NCBI GenBank assembly: GCA_017419405.1
Contig: JAFOLH010000017.1
Span: 62,001 to 126,000 of the forward strand
Origin: Renibacterium sp.
Lineage (GTDB): Bacteria > Actinomycetota > Actinomycetes > Actinomycetales > Micrococcaceae
Reading direction: 5' to 3'
DNA: 64,000 nt
Positions 56,919-64,000 of the stretch are shown piece after piece (the stretch's first letter is position 1; each line of letters opens with the position of its first letter). The position numbers were made by a program, and so were the translations under genes. The notes beneath the pieces are model-generated. The model was not told the origin of the DNA. It saw nothing but the letters and a program-made list of their open reading frames with translations, and ran no database searches.

Positions 56919-58766
56919 TCAGCGGATCGGGCCGAAATCCGGACTGACCGAAAGCTGGATCAGATCGCTGAGCGAACCGCTGAGCAGTTTGCGGTCCACG
57001 GCGGCGAGCGGCCGGTGCCCTTCCAGCATCGCCTGGACGTAGAGCAGCCGGACCGTGCGTTCGAAGACCAGCTCATCGTCGACCCCGGCGAGTTCCCGGG
57101 TCAACGGGTTGGCCCAGTTGAGGCACAACCGGCTGCGCAGCCGATCGTCGTCGGGCTTTTTGCCGTTCGAGCCCAATTGCTCGTCGACATTGGCCATGAT
57201 CCCGGCCCAGAAACTCGGCGCGACGTCGCTGGCTTTGCTCCGCTCGATCCGACGGAGTACTTCCGGGTCCGCGACGTACAGCGCCGGCAAGTGCTCGGGA
57301 TTGAAATTCCGGACTGAAACTTTGCAGGCGGCCTCGGCCAGCGCTCTCTCGGCACGCCGTTCCAGTTCGGCCGTGGCGTCCCGGTCGGCGAGCGCCGGCG
57401 CGGCCAGTTCGTCGAGCACCTCGGCTACCCGGATCCGTTCCACCTGGATCTGCGGGCTCAACTCCGGGAGCCGACGGATCAGCTCGGATTCATAGGCGTA
57501 GCCGCCGTTGAGCACCGGCATTCCGGGCGGCACCACCGCGGCGATCTGCCGGAACTCGTCGGTGGTCTCGGTGTACCGCAGGGTGCCGCCGGATTCCAGC
57601 AGGGCACGGATCGGCATCCGGCCGGCCGCGGTCTCCACGCTGAGCCAGGGCACGATCACCGCGGCGAGCTCGTCGTCGTGGAGGGACAGGGCGCGCAGCG
57701 AGAGCTGGTGCACGGAAAGGAACTGGTCGAACCGGCGTTGCTGCGTGGTGGCCAACTGCACGATCCACCGCTTGAGGGTTTTGCCGAGCTCTTCCCGGGT
57801 GAACTCCAAGGAAGCATCCTCGACGAGCTGCTCCCGCGAGGCAGTGGGCTGCAATCCGTCGGTGTCCAGGATGCAGCGGACGAAGAAGGCCCAGTCCGGA
57901 AGCAGCGAATCGATTCGTTCGCCGAGCAGCATCCGGCCCAAGTACACCCGGTTCGCCTGGTGGGCAGACGGCGGCGGCGCGGTGGGCAGCAAATACGCGA
58001 TGCCCCGGGTGCCGGTGCCCGGGATATCGAGCGGAATCCAGTCCAACGGCGTGGCCCCGAGGAGATCGGTGCCCAGCGCGAGGATCTCCTCGGGCGGGCC
58101 GGCCGGGTCCAAGAAACTGGCTGCTTTGTTGATCGGTTCCCCGGCGACGCTGATCCGCAATGCCAAGTATTCGCCGAAATGCGCGGCCAGCCGGCGGATG
58201 TTGCCCGATTCGATGATCGCCGCTTCGGTGGCTCGCGGCCGCAAATAGACCGTGGTGCCGACCGGCAGCACGGCGTGGTCTCCGTTTTTTCCGTCCGGCG
58301 CCGGATCATCCAGGCTGCGCAGCGTGAAGGAGCCTTCGGTGGAACCGATCCACTCCACCGGCCGGCTTCCGGAGGCGCTGCGTGAGACCACCCGGATTTC
58401 ATCGGCAATCAGGAAGCAGCTGAGCAAACCGATGCCGAATTGGCCCAGGAAGTCCTCCCGGCGCAAGTTCAGCACGCTGTCCCGCTTGGAGCTGCGGCCC
58501 ACGGTGGCGAGCAGTTGCGTGGCTTCGTCCAGAGTGAGCCCGACGCCGTTGTCCCGGACGGTCAGCAGCTCGCCGTCGCTGTCGATCTCCAACCGGCCCT
58601 CGGGAGCTGCCGGGTCCTGCAATCTGCGCGCGGCCACCGCATCGACGCCGTTTTGCAGCAATTCGCGCAGGAACACCTGGGGTGAGGAGTAGATGTGCCG
58701 GCTGAGCAGGTCGACCACTCCGCGGAGATCCACCTGGAAAGGCCGTGCAACGGAGTCCTGGTTCAT
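56919..58766 (-). CDS. HSP90-family ATPase (HtpG-like, divergent)
   Basis: The 615-residue protein has the GHKL ATP site: ELLQNGVDA with Glu35 and Asn39, DNGVG (72-76), GQFGIG (108-113). Similarity to HtpG fades in the middle and C-terminal parts. Length and flanking TPR genes fit a distinct actinobacterial HSP90 subgroup rather than the housekeeping HtpG. Eukaryotic HSP90 binds TPR co-chaperones; an analogous link here is inference. An AGAGGG box precedes the ATG. Confidence 0.85.
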   Translation of the reverse strand: MNQDSVARPFQVDLRGVVDLLSRHIYSSPQVFLRELLQNGVDAVAARRLQDPAAPEGRLEIDSDGELLTVRDNGVGLTLDEATQLLATVGRSSKRDSVLNLRREDFLGQFGIGLLSCFLIADEIRVVSRSASGSRPVEWIGSTEGSFTLRSLDDPAPDGKNGDHAVLPVGTTVYLRPRATEAAIIESGNIRRLAAHFGEYLALRISVAGEPINKAASFLDPAGPPEEILALGTDLLGATPLDWIPLDIPGTGTRGIAYLLPTAPPPSAHQANRVYLGRMLLGERIDSLLPDWAFFVRCILDTDGLQPTASREQLVEDASLEFTREELGKTLKRWIVQLATTQQRRFDQFLSVHQLSLRALSLHDDELAAVIVPWLSVETAAGRMPIRALLESGGTLRYTETTDEFRQIAAVVPPGMPVLNGGYAYESELIRRLPELSPQIQVERIRVAEVLDELAAPALADRDATAELERRAERALAEAACKVSVRNFNPEHLPALYVADPEVLRRIERSKASDVAPSFWAGIMANVDEQLGSNGKKPDDDRLRSRLCLNWANPLTRELAGVDDELVFERTVRLLYVQAMLEGHRPLAAVDRKLLSGSLSDLIQLSVSPDFGPIR

Positions 58767-58930
58767 CCGGCCCTCTCTGGATCATCGATTGTTGCGATCG
58801 GTCGTCAGTTCACACGATAGCTCCAAACGATGGCGCGGGGATCAACGGGCCTGTTGCCTGCCCTGCCGGGCAACGGTTCGGCTGCCCCGCGGCCCCGATC
58901 TGCCAAGGTTCCGCTCCGCCACGATCCGGC

Positions 58931-60679
58931 TCAGCGGAGCGCTCCGCCACGGACCGCTTGGGCAGCCTCGCCGAAGCCCTGTTCGTCGAGGAGCTGCGCG
59001 AATTCGACGCTGACCGCCTGATGCTGCATGGCTGCCGGCTCGCCCAGCCCGGCGAGCTGTTCGACCGAGGCGGCGTAAGCCGAGTAGGCCGGTTCGAAGT
59101 CTTCTGCCACGGCGAGGCCGCGGGCCCGGGCGAGCTGCGCCATTGCGGCCGCCAAGCCATCGCCCACGGCAGCGAATTTGCCCGCTGCGGCGTCGAGCGT
59201 TTGGGCCGCCTCGGCCAGCCGACCCAGGCGCAGCAATGCCCGGCCCCGGGAGTCCAAGACGTCGGCCACGTTCCATTCGGCTCCGTAGCCGGCTGCCAAC
59301 TCCGCGGCTTCGTCGAGGTCGGCCAGCCCGGAGGCGTCGTCGAACTCGGTTTTGGCCCGGCCGGAGACATCCAGCGCATGCACCAGGAATTGCGGCACCC
59401 CGGCTTGCCGCGCGGCGGCAAGGGCACGTGCGACGACGGGCAGCACCGCTTCGTCTTGTGCCGCGAGCAGCGCCTGGGCCAGGTCGATTCCAGCCATCGC
59501 CGCAGCTTCCGGCAGCTCGGCCTGATCTGCCAGCTGCATGGCCTCGGCCCAGGATTGCTTGGCCTGCTCCTGGTCCTGGCAGGCATTGGCCGCCCTCCCC
59601 CGCCAGATCAGGGTCTCCGCCCGGGCGCCGTCCGGCAGGCCGAAGGCGGTTTCCTGCCCGCTGACCGCCTGCAGGGTGGCGAGTGCGCTCTGCGGGTCCC
59701 CGGACCACAGTTGGTATTGGCCCAGGTTGAAGTGCACCGTGATCGCGCGCTGCCGCTCGATGACGGCTTTGCCGGTCAAACTGAGGGCCTGGGCGGCCCG
59801 TTGCACCGCCACCGCGTCCTGATCGATCTTGCTGTGCAGTGCAGCCGAAAAGATCAAGGCTTCGAAGGCTTCGAGAGCGGCGCCGACGTCCAGGCAGAGT
59901 TGTGCGCGTTCGTCGGCCAACTCGACGGCTTCGGCGAACTCGCCGGCCCGGCCGTGCAGTTGCGCCCGGGCCTGCAGTGCGGCGGCCAAGTAGGAGATCG
60001 GCAGGCCGGAATCGCCGTCGAGGATGTAGTTAAGTGCCGTGTCCAGCAGTTGCGCGGATTCCCGGCTGAAAGCGGGATCATCGATGGCGGAGAACAAGCA
60101 GCCGGCCCAGGCGATGACGCTGTGGGTTTGCTGCGGGTCGCTGAGTCCTTGGGCTGCCGCGATGCTGAGTCTGACCAACGCGACGGCTTCTTCGAGCTGG
60201 CCGGATTTTTCCGGAGTCGCCGCGGCCCAGACCTGCCCGGCCAATGCGGCACCGACCACGGTCACGGTTTCCGGATCGCCGAACTTCTGCGCCCGGGCCA
60301 GTTCGGTGCGGAGCAGTTCCAAGTGCTGCGGATTGCCGAAGTCCGCGCGGCCGAAGAGCAGGAAGCCGAGCCGCCGCTCGGCTTCGGCGAGCTGGCCTTT
60401 GCCGAGGCTGATGAGCGCCTGGCCCCGGGCTTTGAGCGCTTCGCTTGCTTCGGAGTCCCGGCCGAGTTCCACCAAGGTGCCGATCAGCACCGCACCGGCT
60501 TTGGCGCGGCCGAGCGGGTCATCGGCGAGTTCGACGGCGCTGCGTGCCGCCTCGGCGGCCTGTTCCGGATCGTGCAGCAGGGCCGCGGCGATGTACGCGC
60601 GTTCCAACCAGAGTCCGGCGGCGTGTTCTGCGGACTCCATCTCGTCCGCCATGTCTTCGGAAGGTGCTGCTTCGGCCAT
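58931..60679 (-). CDS. TPR-like helical repeat protein, paralogue of the gene at 54042
   Basis: The 582-residue product aligns along its length with residues 370-939 of the protein encoded at 54042. Shared stretches include GLWLERAYIAAALLHDPEQA (AWLERAYVASGLLEDPEAAI), RLGFLLFGRADF (RLGLLLFGRAEL) and AEWNVADVLDSRGRALLRLG (AEWNVADLHDSKGRGLLSLR). It lacks the N-terminal 360 residues of the larger protein. An AAAGGCG box precedes the ATG, close to a strong hairpin. HSP90 lies 164 nt downstream. Confidence 0.82.
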   Translation of the reverse strand: MAEAAPSEDMADEMESAEHAAGLWLERAYIAAALLHDPEQAAEAARSAVELADDPLGRAKAGAVLIGTLVELGRDSEASEALKARGQALISLGKGQLAEAERRLGFLLFGRADFGNPQHLELLRTELARAQKFGDPETVTVVGAALAGQVWAAATPEKSGQLEEAVALVRLSIAAAQGLSDPQQTHSVIAWAGCLFSAIDDPAFSRESAQLLDTALNYILDGDSGLPISYLAAALQARAQLHGRAGEFAEAVELADERAQLCLDVGAALEAFEALIFSAALHSKIDQDAVAVQRAAQALSLTGKAVIERQRAITVHFNLGQYQLWSGDPQSALATLQAVSGQETAFGLPDGARAETLIWRGRAANACQDQEQAKQSWAEAMQLADQAELPEAAAMAGIDLAQALLAAQDEAVLPVVARALAAARQAGVPQFLVHALDVSGRAKTEFDDASGLADLDEAAELAAGYGAEWNVADVLDSRGRALLRLGRLAEAAQTLDAAAGKFAAVGDGLAAAMAQLARARGLAVAEDFEPAYSAYAASVEQLAGLGEPAAMQHQAVSVEFAQLLDEQGFGEAAQAVRGGALR

Positions 60680-60691
60680 CGTCGCCTTTGG

Positions 60692-60728
60692 ATCGTTGGG
60701 GTAGCGCTTGGTGCGCTACCCCAACGAT
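60692..60728 (-). terminator. 16-bp hairpin abutting the ribosome-binding site of the TPR gene
   Basis: ATCGTTGGGGTAGCGC (60692-60707) pairs perfectly with 60713-60728 around a five-base loop. It lies between the immunity gene and the TPR gene and ends 12 nt before the ATG at 60679. It may end the toxin-immunity transcript or control TPR translation; no U run follows. Confidence 0.6.
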
Positions 60729-60884
60729 ATCCGGCAAAGACAGTTGCGGTTCGGGACCTGGGCCCCTGATGCCGCAAGCACGCGAGGACTGCCACTTGCT
60801 ACTCGATCCATTGCCTCGGCATTCTTGAACTCGCCGTCACTGGCCAGGCAAACATTTCCACAAAATTTTGGGGACCGATAAAAC

Positions 60885-61754
60885 TTAGGGACCGATCTTC
60901 TTCAGAGCAGCTTTTGCCTCTCGCCGCAGGGCGACGTCCTTACTCCCAACCGCCGCTTCCAGGGCAGTCCGCGCATTCGAAGCTTTAACCTTGCCGAGGA
61001 AGAATGCCGCGAAGGGCGCGACCTCAGCGTGTTCAAGATCCAAGAGTGCGCGATCAATCGATGCACTGTCATCGGGGAGATCCTTCACATCGGCCAGATA
61101 CCTCTGCTTCCGAAGCGAGAACAACGCCTTGGCATACTTCTCATCTTTGAACTGGTCAGACGAGTCGCCTGCCGCACGCGCGGACTCGATAAGCGGAATC
61201 ACTTCGATCATTCCCAGCTTTGCGGCGACCAGCGAAGTTTCATGACGGTATCGACTATGGAGAAGGGAATTTTTGACGATTGACTCAACAGCTTGCTTCT
61301 CGACTCCGACCCAAGAATGCTCACTGAAGTATCTTGACATGAAAACATCGGAGTCGCCTTTTTCACAATTCGCTTCAATCAACTTCGAGATCTCTTTGAA
61401 GTCATGTTTTGTCGCAAAATGACATACAACCAAGGCGAAATTCGAACGCAAATTTTCATCGAATTTACTTGCATCTTGATAGGCTGAGAAAAATATTTCA
61501 GCCGGAAGTGAATCTCTCGGCATGGTAAGTGTCATCGCCTTTACGCTTCTTAGAAATTCCTGCTGCAGATCCTCATTGAGGACAGTCTTGTAACTGGCGA
61601 GCCAGCCGAGAAGAAACTTCATGAATCCGGAACGACCCCAAGCCGACTCGTCAACTTGATTCGAGCCGACAAATCTCAATCCAAAAATTCTATCGCCAGC
61701 GTCAAAATTTTCAACGCTTACCCAGATATTTTCACGACGCCTAAATATGTTCAC
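60885..61754 (-). CDS. Probable immunity protein for the adjacent toxin
   Basis: The 289-residue product starts at GTG 36 nt after the toxin stop. It is helical throughout, with units like HEAT repeats near the C-terminus (DLEHAEVAPFAAFFLGKVKA, TALEAAVGSKDVALRREAKA). The coding sequence is AT-richer than the housekeeping genes, like the toxin tip next to it. It has no signal peptide, as expected for a cytoplasmic immunity protein. The call rests on position and composition, not on a recognised family. Confidence 0.65.
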   Translation of the reverse strand: MNIFRRRENIWVSVENFDAGDRIFGLRFVGSNQVDESAWGRSGFMKFLLGWLASYKTVLNEDLQQEFLRSVKAMTLTMPRDSLPAEIFFSAYQDASKFDENLRSNFALVVCHFATKHDFKEISKLIEANCEKGDSDVFMSRYFSEHSWVGVEKQAVESIVKNSLLHSRYRHETSLVAAKLGMIEVIPLIESARAAGDSSDQFKDEKYAKALFSLRKQRYLADVKDLPDDSASIDRALLDLEHAEVAPFAAFFLGKVKASNARTALEAAVGSKDVALRREAKAALKKIGP

Positions 61755-61790
61755 TTTATTCCAAATCTCACCAAAATTGCCCTGAAATTT

Positions 61791-64000
61791 CTACGGCATC
61801 GAAAGCGGAATGCACTTCAGCTCAATCTGGCCCGCAAGCTTAGCCGACTCGATCAAGCCGTCGATTTTCTTACTGAACTTCGTTGCCGCCAGAACGAGCG
61901 TACCATTGATGACCTCATTGCATCTGCGCACCAATATCAATTTTGCGCCTTCTTTATTGAGAGATGCTTGTTCAATCGCATCTCTCAATTGATTATAATT
62001 TCTGTTCCCACCAAGTTTCGCAGCATTTTTGGCTTCCCAAATGTTTCCAGCAGAATCCAACCCATCCGAAATTCTATCATTGCCGTTAATGGTATATCTT
62101 TGCCTAGGGAGGCCGTTCGGTATACCCGCGGCTTCGCCATAATTTCCCAGCGCATTAGAGTTCTTAGATCCCATTGCTGCCGGATTCCATGTCGCGCCAA
62201 CCGGCGGATTCGGCGGAGTCGGTTTTCTGATCAATGCGTCCCGGACTTTGCCCGCATATTTCTCGACGACCTTGTTCGCCTTTTGGATCCGCTCGAAGAA
62301 GTTCACGACCTTGGGCACGATCTTGGTCAGCATCCCGATCGCTTCCACGGCTTTGAACATTTTGCCCCAGGGCAGCACCCCGACCAGTGCCATGGCGCAG
62401 GCCCCGAAATCACCCTTGGTCACGCAGTTGATCACATCGTTGACTCCGAAGAAATCAAGCAGCAACTGTCCGCCTTCACGAATGATCATCTGCATGACAT
62501 CGCCTTCAGCCAACGCGGCGCGAGCGTCTTTCAGCTCCTGGGCCGCGGCATCGCCGCCTTCGGCTAAAGCAATCTCCTGCTCAACTTGGCTCTCCTCGCC
62601 GCTTTGCGTGCCGGTATTGGCTTTGGCGAGGTTTGCCGCTTCATCTTCTTCGCGCTTTTTCGTCGAAGCGATGTCCAACGCTTCACGGGCCGCCTGCGCG
62701 GCAAGCTCGGCGTCCTTGCCTGCGGCTTCGGCGGACTGTTGCGCCGCAGCGGACGATGCTGCGGCGTTTGAAGCGGAGATCCGGGCCGCCGCTGCGGAAT
62801 TCGCAGCCTTGGCCGCTTCGGCGCCCGCGGCCTGTGCGTCGCTTCGAGCCTGCGCTGCCGCGGATCGTGCGGTCTCTGCAGACCTTGCCGCCTGATCTGC
62901 CGAGTCTTGAGCCTGGCTGGCGAAGTTGGCGGCCTGGTCGGCGGACGCCTTTGCCTCGTTGGCTGAATTGCGAGCGTCAGCGGCAAACCTGTCGGCATCT
63001 GCCCATGACTGCTTAGCACGGGCTGCCGCGGCCTCTGCTGACGAGTACGCGGCCTGGGCGGTGGCCGCATCAGAATTCGCCCGCTTGATCAATCCTTCGA
63101 TTGCAGCAACATGGGAAGCCGTTTCCTGGTCACGTTTGGTTGCCTCGACCTGACCGGACACCAAAAATTCACGTATGTAGGAATCAGGACCTTCAAGCGC
63201 CACCCGGGCGGCGGCCCGAAGCTCCTTGGCCTCGGGGGGCGCAGCGGAAAGCATGGCGCTGACCCGTTTACGGTTGTCGATGGCAGCCGCCGCTGGTTGC
63301 ACGTTGTTCAGGAAGTTGCGGAAAGCATCACTGGTATTGGCGTCCAGGGCAGCCTTTGCGGCCTTTTGGACTTCTGCTCCGCCGGTCTTCAGGAACAACG
63401 AAGTCTGTTGCGCCATCCCGCCCATGAGAAGGTCCCATTTGCCGACGGCCAGGAATTGGGTGACGTCCTCTTCACCACTGAACAAAGCGTCCTGCGCCGC
63501 CAGCTGCACGGCTCGGCTGCCCGAGTTCGCGTCGACCATGGCCTGATCCCACTCGTCCTGCTCGCGGGCAGTGGTCAACCCACTGACGATGAACTCCTTC
63601 ATCAGTTGGGGGGTTCCGGCGATCGCCAATTGCGCCCCGGCTTTTTGCCAAGCGGCCCCGCTTTCGGCAACACCGACAATCGCGGCCTTGACCTCCTTGA
63701 TCTGGGCATCGAGATTGGCGCCCGGCGCCGTGAGTTTTGCGATCAGATCTTTGGACGTGGCCGCAGCCTCAGATGCCTGCTTTTCCGCATCGGTTTTTGC
63801 TTTCCGCTTGGAGTCTTCCAGGGCCTGATCGTCCCTGGCTTGCGCCAACTTGAATTCGAGCTCTGCCGCCAAACGCTCGTCGTCAGCTTTCCGGGCCAGA
63901 TCCCGAACTTCCGCGGCCTTGGTTGCCGCTGCTGCTGAAGCTTTTGCCGCTAGCCGTGCCGCATCCGCGTATTTTCGAGCCTGATCAGCAGCCGTAGCAG
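61791..64000 (-). CDS. Polymorphic toxin with ALF-like repeats and Tox-REase-7-like tip (5' end missing)
   Basis: The frame is open to the window edge, so the N-terminus and any secretion signal are not visible. From the edge there are Ala/Lys-rich helices, then ALF-type repeats (for example AGTPQLMKEFIVSGLTTAREQD, split here as AGTPQLMKEF and IVSGLTTARE), and a long alanine-rich coiled coil. The tip, roughly the last 130 residues, reads GIPNGLPRQRYTINGNDRIS, DGLDSAGNIWEAKNAAKLGG and NQLRDAIEQA. This D...ExK pattern matches the Tox-REase-7 nuclease family. It would act on nucleic acid in target cells. The tip-coding DNA is AT-richer than the rest. A probable immunity gene follows. Confidence 0.82.
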   Translation of the reverse strand, partial: ATAADQARKYADAARLAAKASAAAATKAAEVRDLARKADDERLAAELEFKLAQARDDQALEDSKRKAKTDAEKQASEAAATSKDLIAKLTAPGANLDAQIKEVKAAIVGVAESGAAWQKAGAQLAIAGTPQLMKEFIVSGLTTAREQDEWDQAMVDANSGSRAVQLAAQDALFSGEEDVTQFLAVGKWDLLMGGMAQQTSLFLKTGGAEVQKAAKAALDANTSDAFRNFLNNVQPAAAAIDNRKRVSAMLSAAPPEAKELRAAARVALEGPDSYIREFLVSGQVEATKRDQETASHVAAIEGLIKRANSDAATAQAAYSSAEAAAARAKQSWADADRFAADARNSANEAKASADQAANFASQAQDSADQAARSAETARSAAAQARSDAQAAGAEAAKAANSAAAARISASNAAASSAAAQQSAEAAGKDAELAAQAAREALDIASTKKREEDEAANLAKANTGTQSGEESQVEQEIALAEGGDAAAQELKDARAALAEGDVMQMIIREGGQLLLDFFGVNDVINCVTKGDFGACAMALVGVLPWGKMFKAVEAIGMLTKIVPKVVNFFERIQKANKVVEKYAGKVRDALIRKPTPPNPPVGATWNPAAMGSKNSNALGNYGEAAGIPNGLPRQRYTINGNDRISDGLDSAGNIWEAKNAAKLGGNRNYNQLRDAIEQASLNKEGAKLILVRRCNEVINGTLVLAATKFSKKIDGLIESAKLAGQIELKCIPLSMP

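Noticed and set aside
54000-57317. An 1105-codon plus-strand frame opposite the TPR and HSP90 genes
   Set aside because: It is Arg/Gly/Gln-rich with no domain; the minus-strand genes have proper starts and family motifs.

Overview
The window looks like a chromosomal segment of a high-GC actinobacterium, most probably of the family Micrococcaceae (Arthrobacter/Renibacterium-like). This rests on the strong GC bias of the third codon positions, the many GTG/TTG starts, the long low-complexity C-terminal tails on L29 and S3, and the rpoB-rpoC / str operon / S10 operon order, with every housekeeping gene on the minus strand. Genus-level placement is inference; no similarity search could be run.

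Reading down the minus strand, the right part holds a partial polymorphic toxin gene with a DNase-like tip and its likely immunity gene (60885-64000). Next come an HSP90-family chaperone flanked by two related TPR-type repeat proteins (54042-60679) and rpoB-rpoC (46056-53631). An 11-kb accessory stretch follows (34862-45859). It contains a membrane-anchored protein of unknown function, an ArsR sensor with a P1B-4 metal-exporting ATPase, a three-gene phosphonate-utilisation set with a candidate operator, two paralogous proteins with an N-terminal motif typical of contractile-injection-system cargo, and a GntP-type gluconate permease. Then comes the str operon rpsL-rpsG-fusA-tuf (30049-34557), with an unusually structured 233-nt spacer before fusA.

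Between tuf and the S10 operon lies a 24-kb surface-polysaccharide locus (5640-29645). It encodes a Wzx/Wzy-type pathway: initiating sugar-phosphate transferase, tyrosine phosphatase, polysaccharide co-polymerase/tyrosine kinase, flippase, polymerase, four glycosyltransferases, a WcaF-like acyltransferase, a GMC oxidoreductase, an aldo/keto reductase, an SGNH hydrolase and an LCP ligase that would attach the finished polymer to the wall. Three large secreted proteins are encoded alongside. Scattered through the same locus are an HPr-kinase-like/PqqD fusion protein, a family-5 nucleotidyltransferase and a free-standing PqqD-like protein. This trio resembles the uncharacterised HPr-rel-A type peptide-handling systems, and the fusion form is the best candidate here for something undescribed. 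Two CRP/GlxR-like palindromes precede the plus-strand polysaccharide operon, and repeated AAGTCAC boxes lie over the start of the eight-gene minus-strand operon.

The left end (1-5202) is the S10 operon, rpsJ-rplC-rplD-rplW-rplB-rpsS-rplV-rpsC-rplP-rpmC-rpsQ, running off the window. No tRNA, rRNA, CRISPR array or insertion sequence was recognised.
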